A stretch of DNA of 64,000 bases, taken from contig CAIKEH010000019.1 in assembly GCA_903826405.1 (NCBI GenBank), positions 47,607 through 111,606 of the forward strand. The letters are read 5' to 3'. This DNA comes from an uncultured bacterium (GTDB lineage: Bacteria > Bacteroidota > Bacteroidia > Chitinophagales > Chitinophagaceae). Below are positions 27,407-34,739 of the stretch, one piece after another. Every line of letters begins with the position of its first letter. Position 1 is the stretch's first letter. The position numbers and the translations under genes are program-made. The notes under the pieces were generated by a model. It was not told the DNA's origin, did no database searches, and was given only the letters and a program-made list of their open reading frames with translations.

Positions 27407-28945
27407 ATGAAACCGGCCAGAATACTCCTGCTATCACTGCTCATCACGACACTCGGATCCGTTGCCCAGCAAACTGCGGGAGGCCTATTCGATTTCCATA
27501 ACGATCTGGGGCCCGTGGTCCATCCCGGTTCCTTCAGTTTTGAACCTCAGCGACAGGAATATACCATGACCGGTGCAGGAACTAATATGTGGTTCGGGAA
27601 AGATGAAGGTCATTTCGCCTGGAAAAAATTGAAAGGTGATTTCATACTCCGTACCCGGATACGGTTCGTCGGCAAGGGTATGGACCCCCATCGAAAAGTA
27701 GGACTCATGATCCGATCCTCCATGGATACGGGATCCATTCAAGTCAGTGGTACCGTCCACGGGGATGGCCTGACAGCTCTTCAATACAGAACCACCGTCG
27801 GAGCCAACATGCAGGAATTCAGATCGAGCATTTCCGCACCAGAGATCATTCAGTTGGAGAGAAAAGGTAATCGATATACACTTTCCGTGGCCAAAAGTGG
27901 TGACCTGTTCACTGAAACCTCGGCCGAGATCAATGGCCCGGGAGATGAAGTATTTGCGGGAATATTCATCTGTTCGCACAACAAGGATATCACGGAAGAG
28001 GCCGTGTTCAGTAACACTCGTATCGTCTACCCGTCACCGGCGACCCTTGTTCCCTACAAGCAGTACCTGCCAAGTATGCTGGAGATCCAGGATCTTGCAG
28101 ACGACAATAGCACGATTATTTATCAATCCCCCCGCTCCATACAGGCACCGAACTGGACCACGGATGCAAAAGCTCTGATATTCAACGGAGATGGCATTCT
28201 TTATCGTTTCGATCTGTCGACCAAGGTACAAACCCAGATCCCAACAGGCGACGTTGTCGGCAACAACAACGACCATGTTATATCCTTCGACGGAAAGATG
28301 CTTGCCATCAGCAGTTCATCCAAAGATTATCCTTCCTCACGCGTGTATACCGTTCCCATCAATGGAGGTAAGCCCATGCTGATTACACCCACTGGCCCCT
28401 CCTATCTGCACGGCTGGTCGCCGGACGGAAAATGGCTCGCATTTGTAGGGCAACGTAACGGCGATTACGATATCTACAGGGTTCCTTCGGCTGGAGGAAA
28501 GGAAGAAAGGCTGACCACGGCACCAGGGCTTGACGATGGCTGTGAATATAGCCCGGACGGTCGTTTCATCTATTTCAATTCCGTACGATCCGGTAAAATG
28601 CAGATCTGGAGGATGAACGCAGACGGAAGTGAACAAAAGCAGATCACCAACGATACCCTCAACAATTGGTTCCCCCATGTTTCACCAGATGGGAAAAGGA
28701 TCGTATTCATCACTTTCGGGAACGATGTCGCACCAGGAGATCACCCCTTCTACAAACATGTTTACCTGCGTACCATTCCTGTTGATGGTTCACAATCTCC
28801 GCGAGTGGTCAATTATCTTTATGGAGGTCAGGGTACGATAAACACTCCTTCGTGGGCTCCCGACAGTCGTAGGTTCGCCTTCATCAGCAATTCCGGATTA
28901 CTTTACGGGCACGTTCCTACGGAACCTGGGAAATCGACGCAATGA
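27407..28945 (+). CDS. Secreted PD40/TolB-like beta-propeller protein with N-terminal lectin-like domain
   Basis: A 512-residue exported protein. The signal peptide ends near GSVAQQ. Residues about 20-210 resemble a concanavalin-like DUF1349 domain (GTNMWFGKDEGHFAWKKLKGDFILRTRIRF, KVGLMIRSSMD). The rest is a propeller of TolB/WD40-like PD40 repeats: GWSPDGKWLAFVGQRNGDYDIYRVP, EYSPDGRFIYFNSVRSGKMQIWRMNADGSEQKQIT, HVSPDGKRIVFITF and SWAPDSRRFAFISN. It probably binds a ligand outside the cytoplasm. The ATG at 27407 starts the signal peptide; the frame upstream to 27278 is not convincing. Confidence 0.8.
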   Translation: MKPARILLLSLLITTLGSVAQQTAGGLFDFHNDLGPVVHPGSFSFEPQRQEYTMTGAGTNMWFGKDEGHFAWKKLKGDFILRTRIRFVGKGMDPHRKVGLMIRSSMDTGSIQVSGTVHGDGLTALQYRTTVGANMQEFRSSISAPEIIQLERKGNRYTLSVAKSGDLFTETSAEINGPGDEVFAGIFICSHNKDITEEAVFSNTRIVYPSPATLVPYKQYLPSMLEIQDLADDNSTIIYQSPRSIQAPNWTTDAKALIFNGDGILYRFDLSTKVQTQIPTGDVVGNNNDHVISFDGKMLAISSSSKDYPSSRVYTVPINGGKPMLITPTGPSYLHGWSPDGKWLAFVGQRNGDYDIYRVPSAGGKEERLTTAPGLDDGCEYSPDGRFIYFNSVRSGKMQIWRMNADGSEQKQITNDTLNNWFPHVSPDGKRIVFITFGNDVAPGDHPFYKHVYLRTIPVDGSQSPRVVNYLYGGQGTINTPSWAPDSRRFAFISNSGLLYGHVPTEPGKSTQ

Positions 28946-28992
28946 ATTCAGGCAACCTGCGATCGGCATTTTCCGATCCAAATAGATAAGCA

Positions 28993-30093
28993 ATGTTTAT
29001 CAACATCCGTTCATTTTCCACCATAGCCATATGCCTTATTTTCTCCTCCTGCAGGACAGCAAGGCCCGATGTGCCGCTTGACGGCTGGACAAAACCATCC
29101 GAAAATCCGATCCTGAAAGCCGACCGTTCTTTCACTTTTTTCGACCCGGTGATGAAAGATACGGTTCACTGGCAGGCCGCCGACGTTTTCAACCCCGCAG
29201 CGATTATCAAGGATGGACGTATCCAACTTCTCTATCGATCTGAGGACAACCCCAAGGCTTCGCTGGGTGGACGTACTTCCCGATTAGGCCTTGCCGTGAG
29301 TGATGACGGTATCCATTTCAGCAAAGAACCTGAACCCGTTCTCTTTCCCGAACCCGGCCCTTTTCTTCAATGGGATCATCCCGGTGGTTGCGAAGACCCC
29401 AGATTGGTTGAAGCCGATGACGGCACTTACGTTGTCGCCTATACGAGTTGGAACGGGAAAACAGCTAGACTCAGCATCGCTTTCTCAACAGACTTGGTGC
29501 ATTGGCAAAAGAAAGGTCCCGCATTCGCCAAGGCATATCAGGGCAGGTTCAATGAAGACTGGTCCAAATCCGGCTCCATCATCACTGCCATGAAGGGAGG
29601 CAGAGCCAAAGCCTTACGCATACATGGAAAATATTGGATGTACTGGGGAGAGCGGTTCATCAACTTAGCCTGGTCTGAAAATCTATCGGACTGGACCCCG
29701 CTTTTGGATGAACAAGGTCAGCTGTTCCGGGTCGTCTCCACAAGGTCGGGGCAGTTCGACAGCGACCTGACAGAATGTGGCCCACCTGCTCTGCTGACCA
29801 AGAAAGGGATATTGCTACTTTACAATGGAAAGAATGCAACGGATGAGAAATCCGACCCGGACATAGCCAAAGGGACTTACAGCACAGGATATATTCTGAT
29901 GGACCCGAAGGACCCCCGAAAGGTTCTGTCCAGATCTTCAAAACCCTTTCTCCGCCCAACTCTTCAACACGAGATCACCGGACAGTACCAGGCAGGTACC
30001 ACTTTTTCCGAAGCGCTCCTAAATTACAAGGGCAAATGGTGGATCTATTACGGCACAGCGGATTCCTTCGTTGGCGTGGCCACTCATGATTGA
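28993..30093 (+). CDS. GH130-like glycoside phosphorylase/hydrolase, lipoprotein
   Basis: A 366-residue five-bladed propeller protein. FNPAAIIKDGRIQLLYRSEDNP, TSRLGLAVSDDGIHFSKEP and GGCEDPRLVEADDGTYVVAYTSW are typical of family GH130, which acts on beta-mannosides by phosphorolysis or hydrolysis. A lipoprotein signal ends at IFSSC. The Asp of the CEDPR motif is a candidate catalytic acid. An exported GH130 more likely hydrolyses than phosphorolyses, since phosphate-dependent members are mostly cytoplasmic; that is inference. It follows the PD40 gene by 47 bp and may be co-transcribed. Confidence 0.75.
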   Translation: MFINIRSFSTIAICLIFSSCRTARPDVPLDGWTKPSENPILKADRSFTFFDPVMKDTVHWQAADVFNPAAIIKDGRIQLLYRSEDNPKASLGGRTSRLGLAVSDDGIHFSKEPEPVLFPEPGPFLQWDHPGGCEDPRLVEADDGTYVVAYTSWNGKTARLSIAFSTDLVHWQKKGPAFAKAYQGRFNEDWSKSGSIITAMKGGRAKALRIHGKYWMYWGERFINLAWSENLSDWTPLLDEQGQLFRVVSTRSGQFDSDLTECGPPALLTKKGILLLYNGKNATDEKSDPDIAKGTYSTGYILMDPKDPRKVLSRSSKPFLRPTLQHEITGQYQAGTTFSEALLNYKGKWWIYYGTADSFVGVATHD

Positions 30094-30289
30094 ATTCCCA
30101 TCCACTACAATAATCGCATGATTCTGTGCGAGATCCAGACCATGACCGTCCATCCAGGACAAATTCCTGAACCGGAACTTTCGAGCATGGGGATCCTATG
30201 GAATATGCCCTGCAGAGCATATCATCTGATATCCAGCACAATATTCAGATCGGTTCCCCGTTAAAAAAAAGACATTAAAAAATCCCTCC

Positions 30290-30373
30290 ATGAAAAACGC
30301 AGACAAACTCTTCTTTTTCGGCATCCTGATCGCAATCTCCGCACTGTACACCTGCCTGGCCTTGTTGAGCTGA
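30290..30373 (+). CDS. Possible 27-residue single-span membrane peptide
   Basis: An ATG-to-TGA frame encoding MKNADKLFFFGILIAISALY and seven more residues, LALLS at the end: a charged N-terminus followed by one clean membrane span. It is the only coding potential I see in the 328 bp between the GH130-like and lipocalin-like genes. The remainder of that gap shows no clear signal. Small membrane proteins of this shape are plausible but hard to confirm from one sequence. Confidence 0.35.
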   Translation: MKNADKLFFFGILIAISALYTCLALLS

Positions 30374-30421
30374 CAACCCACTGAATAGAAGAAGAAGCTT
30401 CATAAATCAATCAAAATCAGA

Positions 30422-30880
30422 ATGGCCATAAGATCGGTCTTTGCATTGCTTTCCCTGACTGTAATCCTGCTGATGGGTTGCAAGAAGAACGATTCATCTC
30501 CATTACCCCCAACGGCAACGTCCCTACTGAGCAGGAACTGGAAACAGACTGATATATTATTGACCGCCAATGGAATGTCTCAGAGCGTATTCAGTCAACA
30601 ACAAGCCTGCCAGACCGATAATATCTATACCTTCAATACGGATGGCTCCGTCAATGTGAACGAAGGTGCAACCAAGTGCAACGCAGCTGATCCAGACATC
30701 GCGGCCACCGGGACCTGGCAGTTACAGAACAGCAATACAAAATTATCCATCACTTACAATACGACGGGGAACAGGATCTTCACCTTGGAAAGTCTATCTG
30801 CAACCGACCTGATCATCTCCGACACCATGACCGTATCCGGCTTCCTGACCAAAGGAACTTTGTACTTCAAGGCACAATAG
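30422..30880 (+). CDS. Lipocalin-like lipoprotein
   Basis: A 152-residue lipoprotein with signal MAIRSVFALLSLTVILLMGC, lipidated at Cys20. The mature part reads as the Bacteroidota lipocalin-like family: LLSRNWKQTDILL, NIYTFNTDGSVNVNEGATKCN, GTWQLQNSNTKLSITY and ATDLIISDTM. These are beta-barrels of unknown ligand found in many copies per genome. It stands alone. Confidence 0.75.
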   Translation: MAIRSVFALLSLTVILLMGCKKNDSSPLPPTATSLLSRNWKQTDILLTANGMSQSVFSQQQACQTDNIYTFNTDGSVNVNEGATKCNAADPDIAATGTWQLQNSNTKLSITYNTTGNRIFTLESLSATDLIISDTMTVSGFLTKGTLYFKAQ

Positions 30881-31003
30881 GATCATCCAAATTTTGTAAC
30901 GGATATCCACCGTTCAGGTATTGAATTTCGCTTTTGAATATCCTTCTTTGATCATACTAGATCAGTTGTTTCCCTTTGTAAGGAATCTTTGTAATTTTCC
31001 AGC

Positions 31004-31507
31004 ATGGAAGACCCCAACTGGAACAGCATAGCAATAAGGTCCATTCAACCAGATGACAATGTCGCCATTGCTCGCATCGTCCGGGATAGTCTGTCTGAAT
31101 TTGGAGCAAATCATCTGGGAACGGTGTATTATGACGAAACCACCGACCATTTATTTGAACTGTTCAGGGAACCGCTAGCCTATTATTTCATCGCAGAAAA
31201 GGAAGGTGTTGTTCTGGGAGGAGCCGGAATCTTCCCAAGTAAAGGGCTTCCCGAAGGCACATGTGAACTGGTGAAGATGTACCTCGTTCGGGAGATCAGA
31301 GGACATGGTCTTGGCGGGAGACTGATTGCACTTTGCCTTGCCAAGGCAAAAGAAAACGGGTTCAGTAAAGTATATATTGAGACCATGCCCGAACTCAGGA
31401 GGGCGATGTCCATTTACGAGAAATTCGGATTTCGTTACCTCGAAGGGCCTTTAGGCAATACGGGGCATTTCGGTTGTGCCATTTGGATGTTGAAAGAACC
31501 GATCTGA
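31004..31507 (+). CDS. GNAT-family N-acetyltransferase
   Basis: A 167-residue acetyltransferase. The acetyl-CoA loop is CELVKMYLVREIRGHGLGGRLIALCLAKAKENGF and the C-terminal part MSIYEKFGFRYLEGPLGNTGHFGCAIWM is typical of the group that acetylates small amines. The target is unknown. It ends nine bases before the convergent outer-membrane barrel gene. Confidence 0.88.
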   Translation: MEDPNWNSIAIRSIQPDDNVAIARIVRDSLSEFGANHLGTVYYDETTDHLFELFREPLAYYFIAEKEGVVLGGAGIFPSKGLPEGTCELVKMYLVREIRGHGLGGRLIALCLAKAKENGFSKVYIETMPELRRAMSIYEKFGFRYLEGPLGNTGHFGCAIWMLKEPI

Positions 31508-31515
31508 GTCTACTC

Positions 31516-32055
31516 TCATTTTCCTTTCAATTGCCGGACCTGCCTACGATTCAGGAAAACCTGAAAACCGATCTTCATGTTCAAACCACCTGATGGAGAC
31601 TCATTAGTGTATTTGATGCTACGGTATCCCATTATACCATCAACGGCAACATTTTCATTGATGAAAAAAGAGGCCCCTACGCCCAGAAAATAATCCACAG
31701 CGGAATTCGAAATGGAAGTGGACTCGGTCTTGATCTTGCTGCTGAGGAAACTGAGATCACCGGCAAAGAAGGGCCTGGCCTTGGTATCCCCGAAATAATA
31801 TCGGGCAAATGGGCCCACCCCGAATGAGGAAATCGTAGCGGTGCCCTCATCCTGTAGTTGAAAGGAAAGGTGCCCGCCCAACACCAGGTTCTTGAGGAAG
31901 AAAAATCCCATTTGAGGGTCGAACAAAATGTGCCTGTTCTTTTTCGCGGTATTGAAAGCCAGATCACCACCGACCATCCAATCGCCTTGACTGGTCTGTG
32001 CACGTATATGCTGTATGGAAAAGACCAGAAGAATGACAAGGAATTTCTTTTTCAT
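31516..32055 (-). CDS. Small outer-membrane beta-barrel protein
   Basis: A 179-residue protein with signal peptide MKKKFLVILLVFSIQHIRAQ and about eight amphipathic strands: WMVGGDLAFNTA, NLVLGGHLSFQLQ, SFGVGPFARYYFGD, PFFAGDLSFLSS, VDYFLGVGASFFINENVAVDGIMGYRSIKY and GGLNMKIGFQVFL. This is the layout of the OmpX/OmpW-like barrels. The protein ends in a basic tail RRQVRQLKGK after the last strand. Function unknown. Confidence 0.75.
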   Translation of the reverse strand: MKKKFLVILLVFSIQHIRAQTSQGDWMVGGDLAFNTAKKNRHILFDPQMGFFFLKNLVLGGHLSFQLQDEGTATISSFGVGPFARYYFGDTKARPFFAGDLSFLSSKIKTESTSISNSAVDYFLGVGASFFINENVAVDGIMGYRSIKYTNESPSGGLNMKIGFQVFLNRRQVRQLKGK

Positions 32056-32074
32056 GATTGAATTTATTCATTTA

Positions 32075-32086
32075 ACGGGATCCCGT
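32075..32086. repeat. 12 bp perfect palindrome
   Basis: ACGGGATCCCGT lies between the start of the barrel gene and the stop of the SprT-like gene. It may be an operator for the barrel gene or a weak terminator for the gene before it; there is no good T tract. Confidence 0.3.
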
Positions 32087-32097
32087 ATTTTGATACA

Positions 32098-32715
32098 TTA
32101 CAGTTTTCTTACCTCATATACAGGACTGAACAGATAGACCGAACCCGTACCTTCTTCCATGCACTGATATCTCTTTCTGACCTTAGCTCCCCGGCGGAAT
32201 TGCTTACCACCCTTGATCACGAATCGGGCACCAAGCTCGAGTTCCTCAACCATGAATACTCCATCCCGTTTGGCATCATACCTGCGAAGCACACGCATCA
32301 GATCGTCCTCCGCACAGGTGGTGGCAGCCGGATTATGAAGAGATCTGGCCAAGGCATCCCGAATATCATCCGGGAAAACGCCGGCCTGAAGAAATTGCTT
32401 GAGCAGGATAGAGAACTGCCCCTTCCATTCCTTCCCATGAGAAGCTACGCGGTTACCGTAGCTGTCAAAAGTCAGCAAGTGTGCCAATTCATGCAGCAAG
32501 GTGATCAGGAAAGCATATACATTAAGATTGCCATTCACGCTGATGCGGTGATTATCGGCATGTGTGGCATGGCGATAATCACCGAGTATGGATTCCCGTG
32601 CTCGGGTGATGGTGAGGTGAACCTTATATTCACGAAGAAAGGATTGCACCAGCGGATACGTGTCCGGCGGCAGGAAATGACCTAGTGTATCAAGCGGCGC
32701 TTCTCTTTTCGGCAT
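32098..32715 (-). CDS. SprT-like zinc metallopeptidase-domain protein
   Basis: A 205-residue cytoplasmic protein of the SprT-like family. The zinc motif is LLHELAHLLTFDSYGNRVASHGKEWK, with His-Glu-x-x-His and a third His (SHGKEW). The C-terminal part lacks the four-Cys zinc ribbon of classical SprT. SprT-like domains of eukaryotic Spartan degrade DNA-protein crosslinks; bacterial roles are not established. Its start lies 26 bp inside the end of the upstream membrane-protein gene, so the two are probably co-translated. Confidence 0.85.
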   Translation of the reverse strand: MPKREAPLDTLGHFLPPDTYPLVQSFLREYKVHLTITRARESILGDYRHATHADNHRISVNGNLNVYAFLITLLHELAHLLTFDSYGNRVASHGKEWKGQFSILLKQFLQAGVFPDDIRDALARSLHNPAATTCAEDDLMRVLRRYDAKRDGVFMVEELELGARFVIKGGKQFRRGAKVRKRYQCMEEGTGSVYLFSPVYEVRKL

Positions 32716-33103
32716 CTTGCTGGGACTTCATGGCTTTCAACAATACCCGCACCTCGATGAAGGTATAAACCAGATATAGGAACATGCAGATGAGTACAGC
32801 AGCGCGATCGAGGTTCGCCCCTGCCTTGTAAGCATAAAGGAAAACAACCACAACGACCAGCAGGAATTTCACGATGAATGATGTATAGACAGAACGTATG
32901 AATGCCATCGTCCTGTCCTTATCCATACCTTTCTGCAGGATCAAGGACGAAATGAGGGTGATCAGGAACACAAAAAGATTCCCACCGATTAATACAGTCC
33001 GGCCAACTCCTTTCGTATCCAGCCATGATGCCGAAAGCAGGAATACCCCGGTGGTAACCAGGAACAAAAGGATGATAGGCATCAACTGTTTGAGATTGAT
33101 CAT
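32690..33103 (-). CDS. Four-span inner-membrane protein, AtpI-like
   Basis: A 137-residue hydrophobic protein with four predicted spans (about 7-26, 38-58, 70-92, 98-120) and a charged tail. I know of no domain signature. In related Bacteroidota a similar small membrane gene follows AtpZ and precedes the ATP synthase genes, so it may be AtpI-like. Here it is separated from AtpZ by 336 bp and is followed by the SprT-like gene. Its promoter box TAAATTTG is at 33129-33136. Confidence 0.5.
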   Translation of the reverse strand: MINLKQLMPIILLFLVTTGVFLLSASWLDTKGVGRTVLIGGNLFVFLITLISSLILQKGMDKDRTMAFIRSVYTSFIVKFLLVVVVVFLYAYKAGANLDRAAVLICMFLYLVYTFIEVRVLLKAMKSQQDAEKRSAA

Positions 33104-33128
33104 GTGTTTTGATGTTCCTTTCAGTTTG

Positions 33129-33136
33129 CAAATTTA
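33129..33136 (-). promoter_or_regulatory. Candidate -7 box for the AtpI-like gene (TAAATTTG)
   Basis: An exact TAnnTTTG match 25 bp before the ATG at 33103. No good -33 element is seen at 19-21 bp. Confidence 0.4.
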
Positions 33137-33439
33137 CTGAGACGATCCAAAAAATGGGCATCAAGTTACCCACGGGTAAGCAACATCGTCACGGGTATTG
33201 ATTATGGCGCTGGAATCATGATGTATGAGATACCGACATGAGCCATGCCTTTTCAAACCAGACCTAAAGCGCATCTTTGACTGAGATCATGCCCAATAAA
33301 ATATACATTCAGGTATAAGGGCAATATTTCCTTAAAGAACAAAAGGGAAGAAGTCGAATGGGAATATGAAAAAAAGATCCCGACCGCATTGATCCATGGC
33401 GGGCAAACCGACAGGGAAATCATTTCGATCCGGGATCGA
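33137..33439. other. Intergenic stretch between AtpZ and the AtpI-like gene
   Basis: About 300 bp without a convincing gene. It holds a short inverted repeat TTACCC-AC-GGGTAA (33166-33179) just upstream of the AtpI-like promoter, which might be a regulator site, and a small GATCC/GGATC inverted repeat right after the AtpZ stop. Otherwise I see nothing. Confidence 0.5.
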
Positions 33440-33682
33440 TCAATCCCTTCGGCCCGTATCCTTCAGGATGACCATGAACATTCCGACAATGATCAACAGG
33501 GGGAATATCCAGACGAGAACAGGAGTGGAAAAAGAAAAAAAACCATCCGCCTTCAAGCCTAACCAAACGGACAAGGCTATGGCCACAAAGAATTGACTGG
33601 CCATTCCAGCATAGCGGAGCAATGAAGTTCCTTTTCGTGAACGGCCCTTTGGAATATCTTTATCTGGAGACGACATGTCCAT
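33440..33682 (-). CDS. atpZ: AtpZ/AtpI-family small membrane protein
   Basis: An 80-residue two-span membrane protein. LLRYAGMASQFFVAIALSVWLGLKADGFF followed by PVLVWIFPLLIIVGMFMVILKDT is the pattern of the AtpZ/AtpI (ATPase_gene1) family, which assists F1Fo ATP synthase assembly or magnesium supply. The gene overlaps the bactofilin gene end by 23 bp and is surely co-transcribed with it. No ATP synthase subunit gene follows within the window. The first ATG (33682) is used; a second ATG two codons later is equally good. Confidence 0.8.
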   Translation of the reverse strand: MDMSSPDKDIPKGRSRKGTSLLRYAGMASQFFVAIALSVWLGLKADGFFSFSTPVLVWIFPLLIIVGMFMVILKDTGRRD

Positions 33683-34070
33683 GGTCTTCGGAAGCCATTT
33701 CGACGACGTTCATCTGCCCCATCTGGCATTTACCGTTGAATGTGACCGTCGGCTCGATCTGCAGTTTTGCCGCGCGAATATCCCCTTTGACCACGGCTTT
33801 CCCCCGTAGATTGAGCAGTTCACTGACCGTGATCTTACCAACGATCGTGCCCAGGATATCGGCTTGTTGGCCATCAATATCACCTTCAACCACACCATCT
33901 GCCCCGATGAGCACTTTTGCACTACCCTTGATGTTTCCGATGAGTTTTCCATCAATACGAACATCACCATTGCTGATGATGTCCCCCTTGATGACCGTTC
34001 CTGCTCCGATGAGGCTGTTACCTGCAGGTGTATCTTCAGAGTTGTCGGTCCTGGATTTTGAATTGAACAT
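33660..34070 (-). CDS. Bactofilin (polymer-forming cytoskeletal protein)
   Basis: A 136-residue bactofilin. The core NSLIGAGTVIKGDIISNGDVRIDGKLIGNIKGSAKVLIGADGVVEGDIDGQQADILGTIVGK-type right-handed beta-helix repeats run through residues 18-115 with charged, disordered ends. Bactofilins form filaments on the inner membrane and help place peptidoglycan enzymes. Co-transcribed with AtpZ (downstream) and the membrane stub (42 bp upstream), which is probably its membrane partner. Confidence 0.92.
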   Translation of the reverse strand: MFNSKSRTDNSEDTPAGNSLIGAGTVIKGDIISNGDVRIDGKLIGNIKGSAKVLIGADGVVEGDIDGQQADILGTIVGKITVSELLNLRGKAVVKGDIRAAKLQIEPTVTFNGKCQMGQMNVVEMASEDHGHVVSR

Positions 34071-34112
34071 GGTTTCTGTTTTTGGATTTTCAGGAATATT
34101 GATGAATAAGGA

Positions 34113-34511
34113 TCAGTCGTCTGTTTGCTCCACACCCGGGATCGTCAACTGGGTGGTATCGAGTTTATCTGGCACATCGCCGGACAATACTTTATGGATA
34201 TTGTTCCAATATGCTTCTCGGTATTTCATTTTCTTTTCCAACTCATCGGCCTTGAATTTCAAGGCCGTCATTTCCCTGCGCTCAGCCTGACTACCATAAC
34301 CGGGTATATAATACTTCAAAGGCGTAAAAACGATCAAAGCCACAGTAAGACCAACCAACAACACGAAAGCTGAGCAGAGCATGATGTACACGCTTAGTCT
34401 GCTCAACTTGAAAGTGACCACTTCCTCGTATGTATCATCGTTCATCACGACCAGACGATACCTGTTTCTCAGCCTATCGAGGGTGGAATTGGGGTCGATC
34501 GGGTTAGACAT
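34113..34511 (-). CDS. Membrane stub related to the N-terminus of bactofilin-linked M23 peptidases
   Basis: A 132-residue protein: a cytoplasmic LRNRYRLVVMNDDTYEEVVTFKLSR, one membrane span (VYIMLCSAFVLLVGLTVALIVF) and TPLKYYIPGYGSQAERREM outside, followed by a coiled-coil segment. This matches the first 100 or so residues of the M23 metallopeptidases that usually neighbour bactofilin in Bacteroidota, but the peptidase domain is absent. The frame ends cleanly at IPGVEQTDD with no remnant downstream. It may be a lineage-specific short form that anchors bactofilin, not a decay product. Divergent from the PorW/SprE-like gene. Confidence 0.65.
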   Translation of the reverse strand: MSNPIDPNSTLDRLRNRYRLVVMNDDTYEEVVTFKLSRLSVYIMLCSAFVLLVGLTVALIVFTPLKYYIPGYGSQAERREMTALKFKADELEKKMKYREAYWNNIHKVLSGDVPDKLDTTQLTIPGVEQTDD

Positions 34512-34726
34512 TACACAATGTTAAAGAAATGGTTCAACAATCCTGTCGAAATCGTTTTCCGGACCAAACAGCAGTTGCTGTTCATACCCCCCCTGTTCCA
34601 TGCCGGCCACCCCTAGGTAAGAACAGGGTCAGAACTTTCACTTTTAATTGGCTTTCATAAAGTTACAACCAATATTTTAGGGTATTTTTGAAATATTTTT
34701 GCGGAAAATGAGTTTAACATTGTGTA
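34512..34726. repeat. 14 bp inverted repeat shared by two divergent start regions
   Basis: TACACAATGTTAAA at 34512-34525 and TTTAACATTGTGTA at 34713-34726 are perfect reverse complements. Read along each transcript, both genes carry TTTAACATTGTGTA next to their start: it abuts the ATG at 34511 and lies 13 bp before the ATG at 34740. It could be an operator or a shared leader element. Confidence 0.6.
34683..34701 (+). promoter_or_regulatory. Tandem -7 boxes before the PorW/SprE-like gene
   Basis: Two exact TATTTTTG (TAnnTTTG) matches at 34683-34690 and 34694-34701. The -33 region is AT-rich without a clear TTG. Transcripts would start at about 34697-34708, just before the shared 14 bp motif. 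Confidence 0.4.
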
Positions 34727-34739
34727 GAAATCACATTCG

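Noticed and set aside
33622..34290. Plus-strand open frame of 222 codons across the bactofilin gene
   Set aside because: It is antisense to three well-supported minus-strand genes and has the low-complexity Ser/Pro content of a shadow frame.
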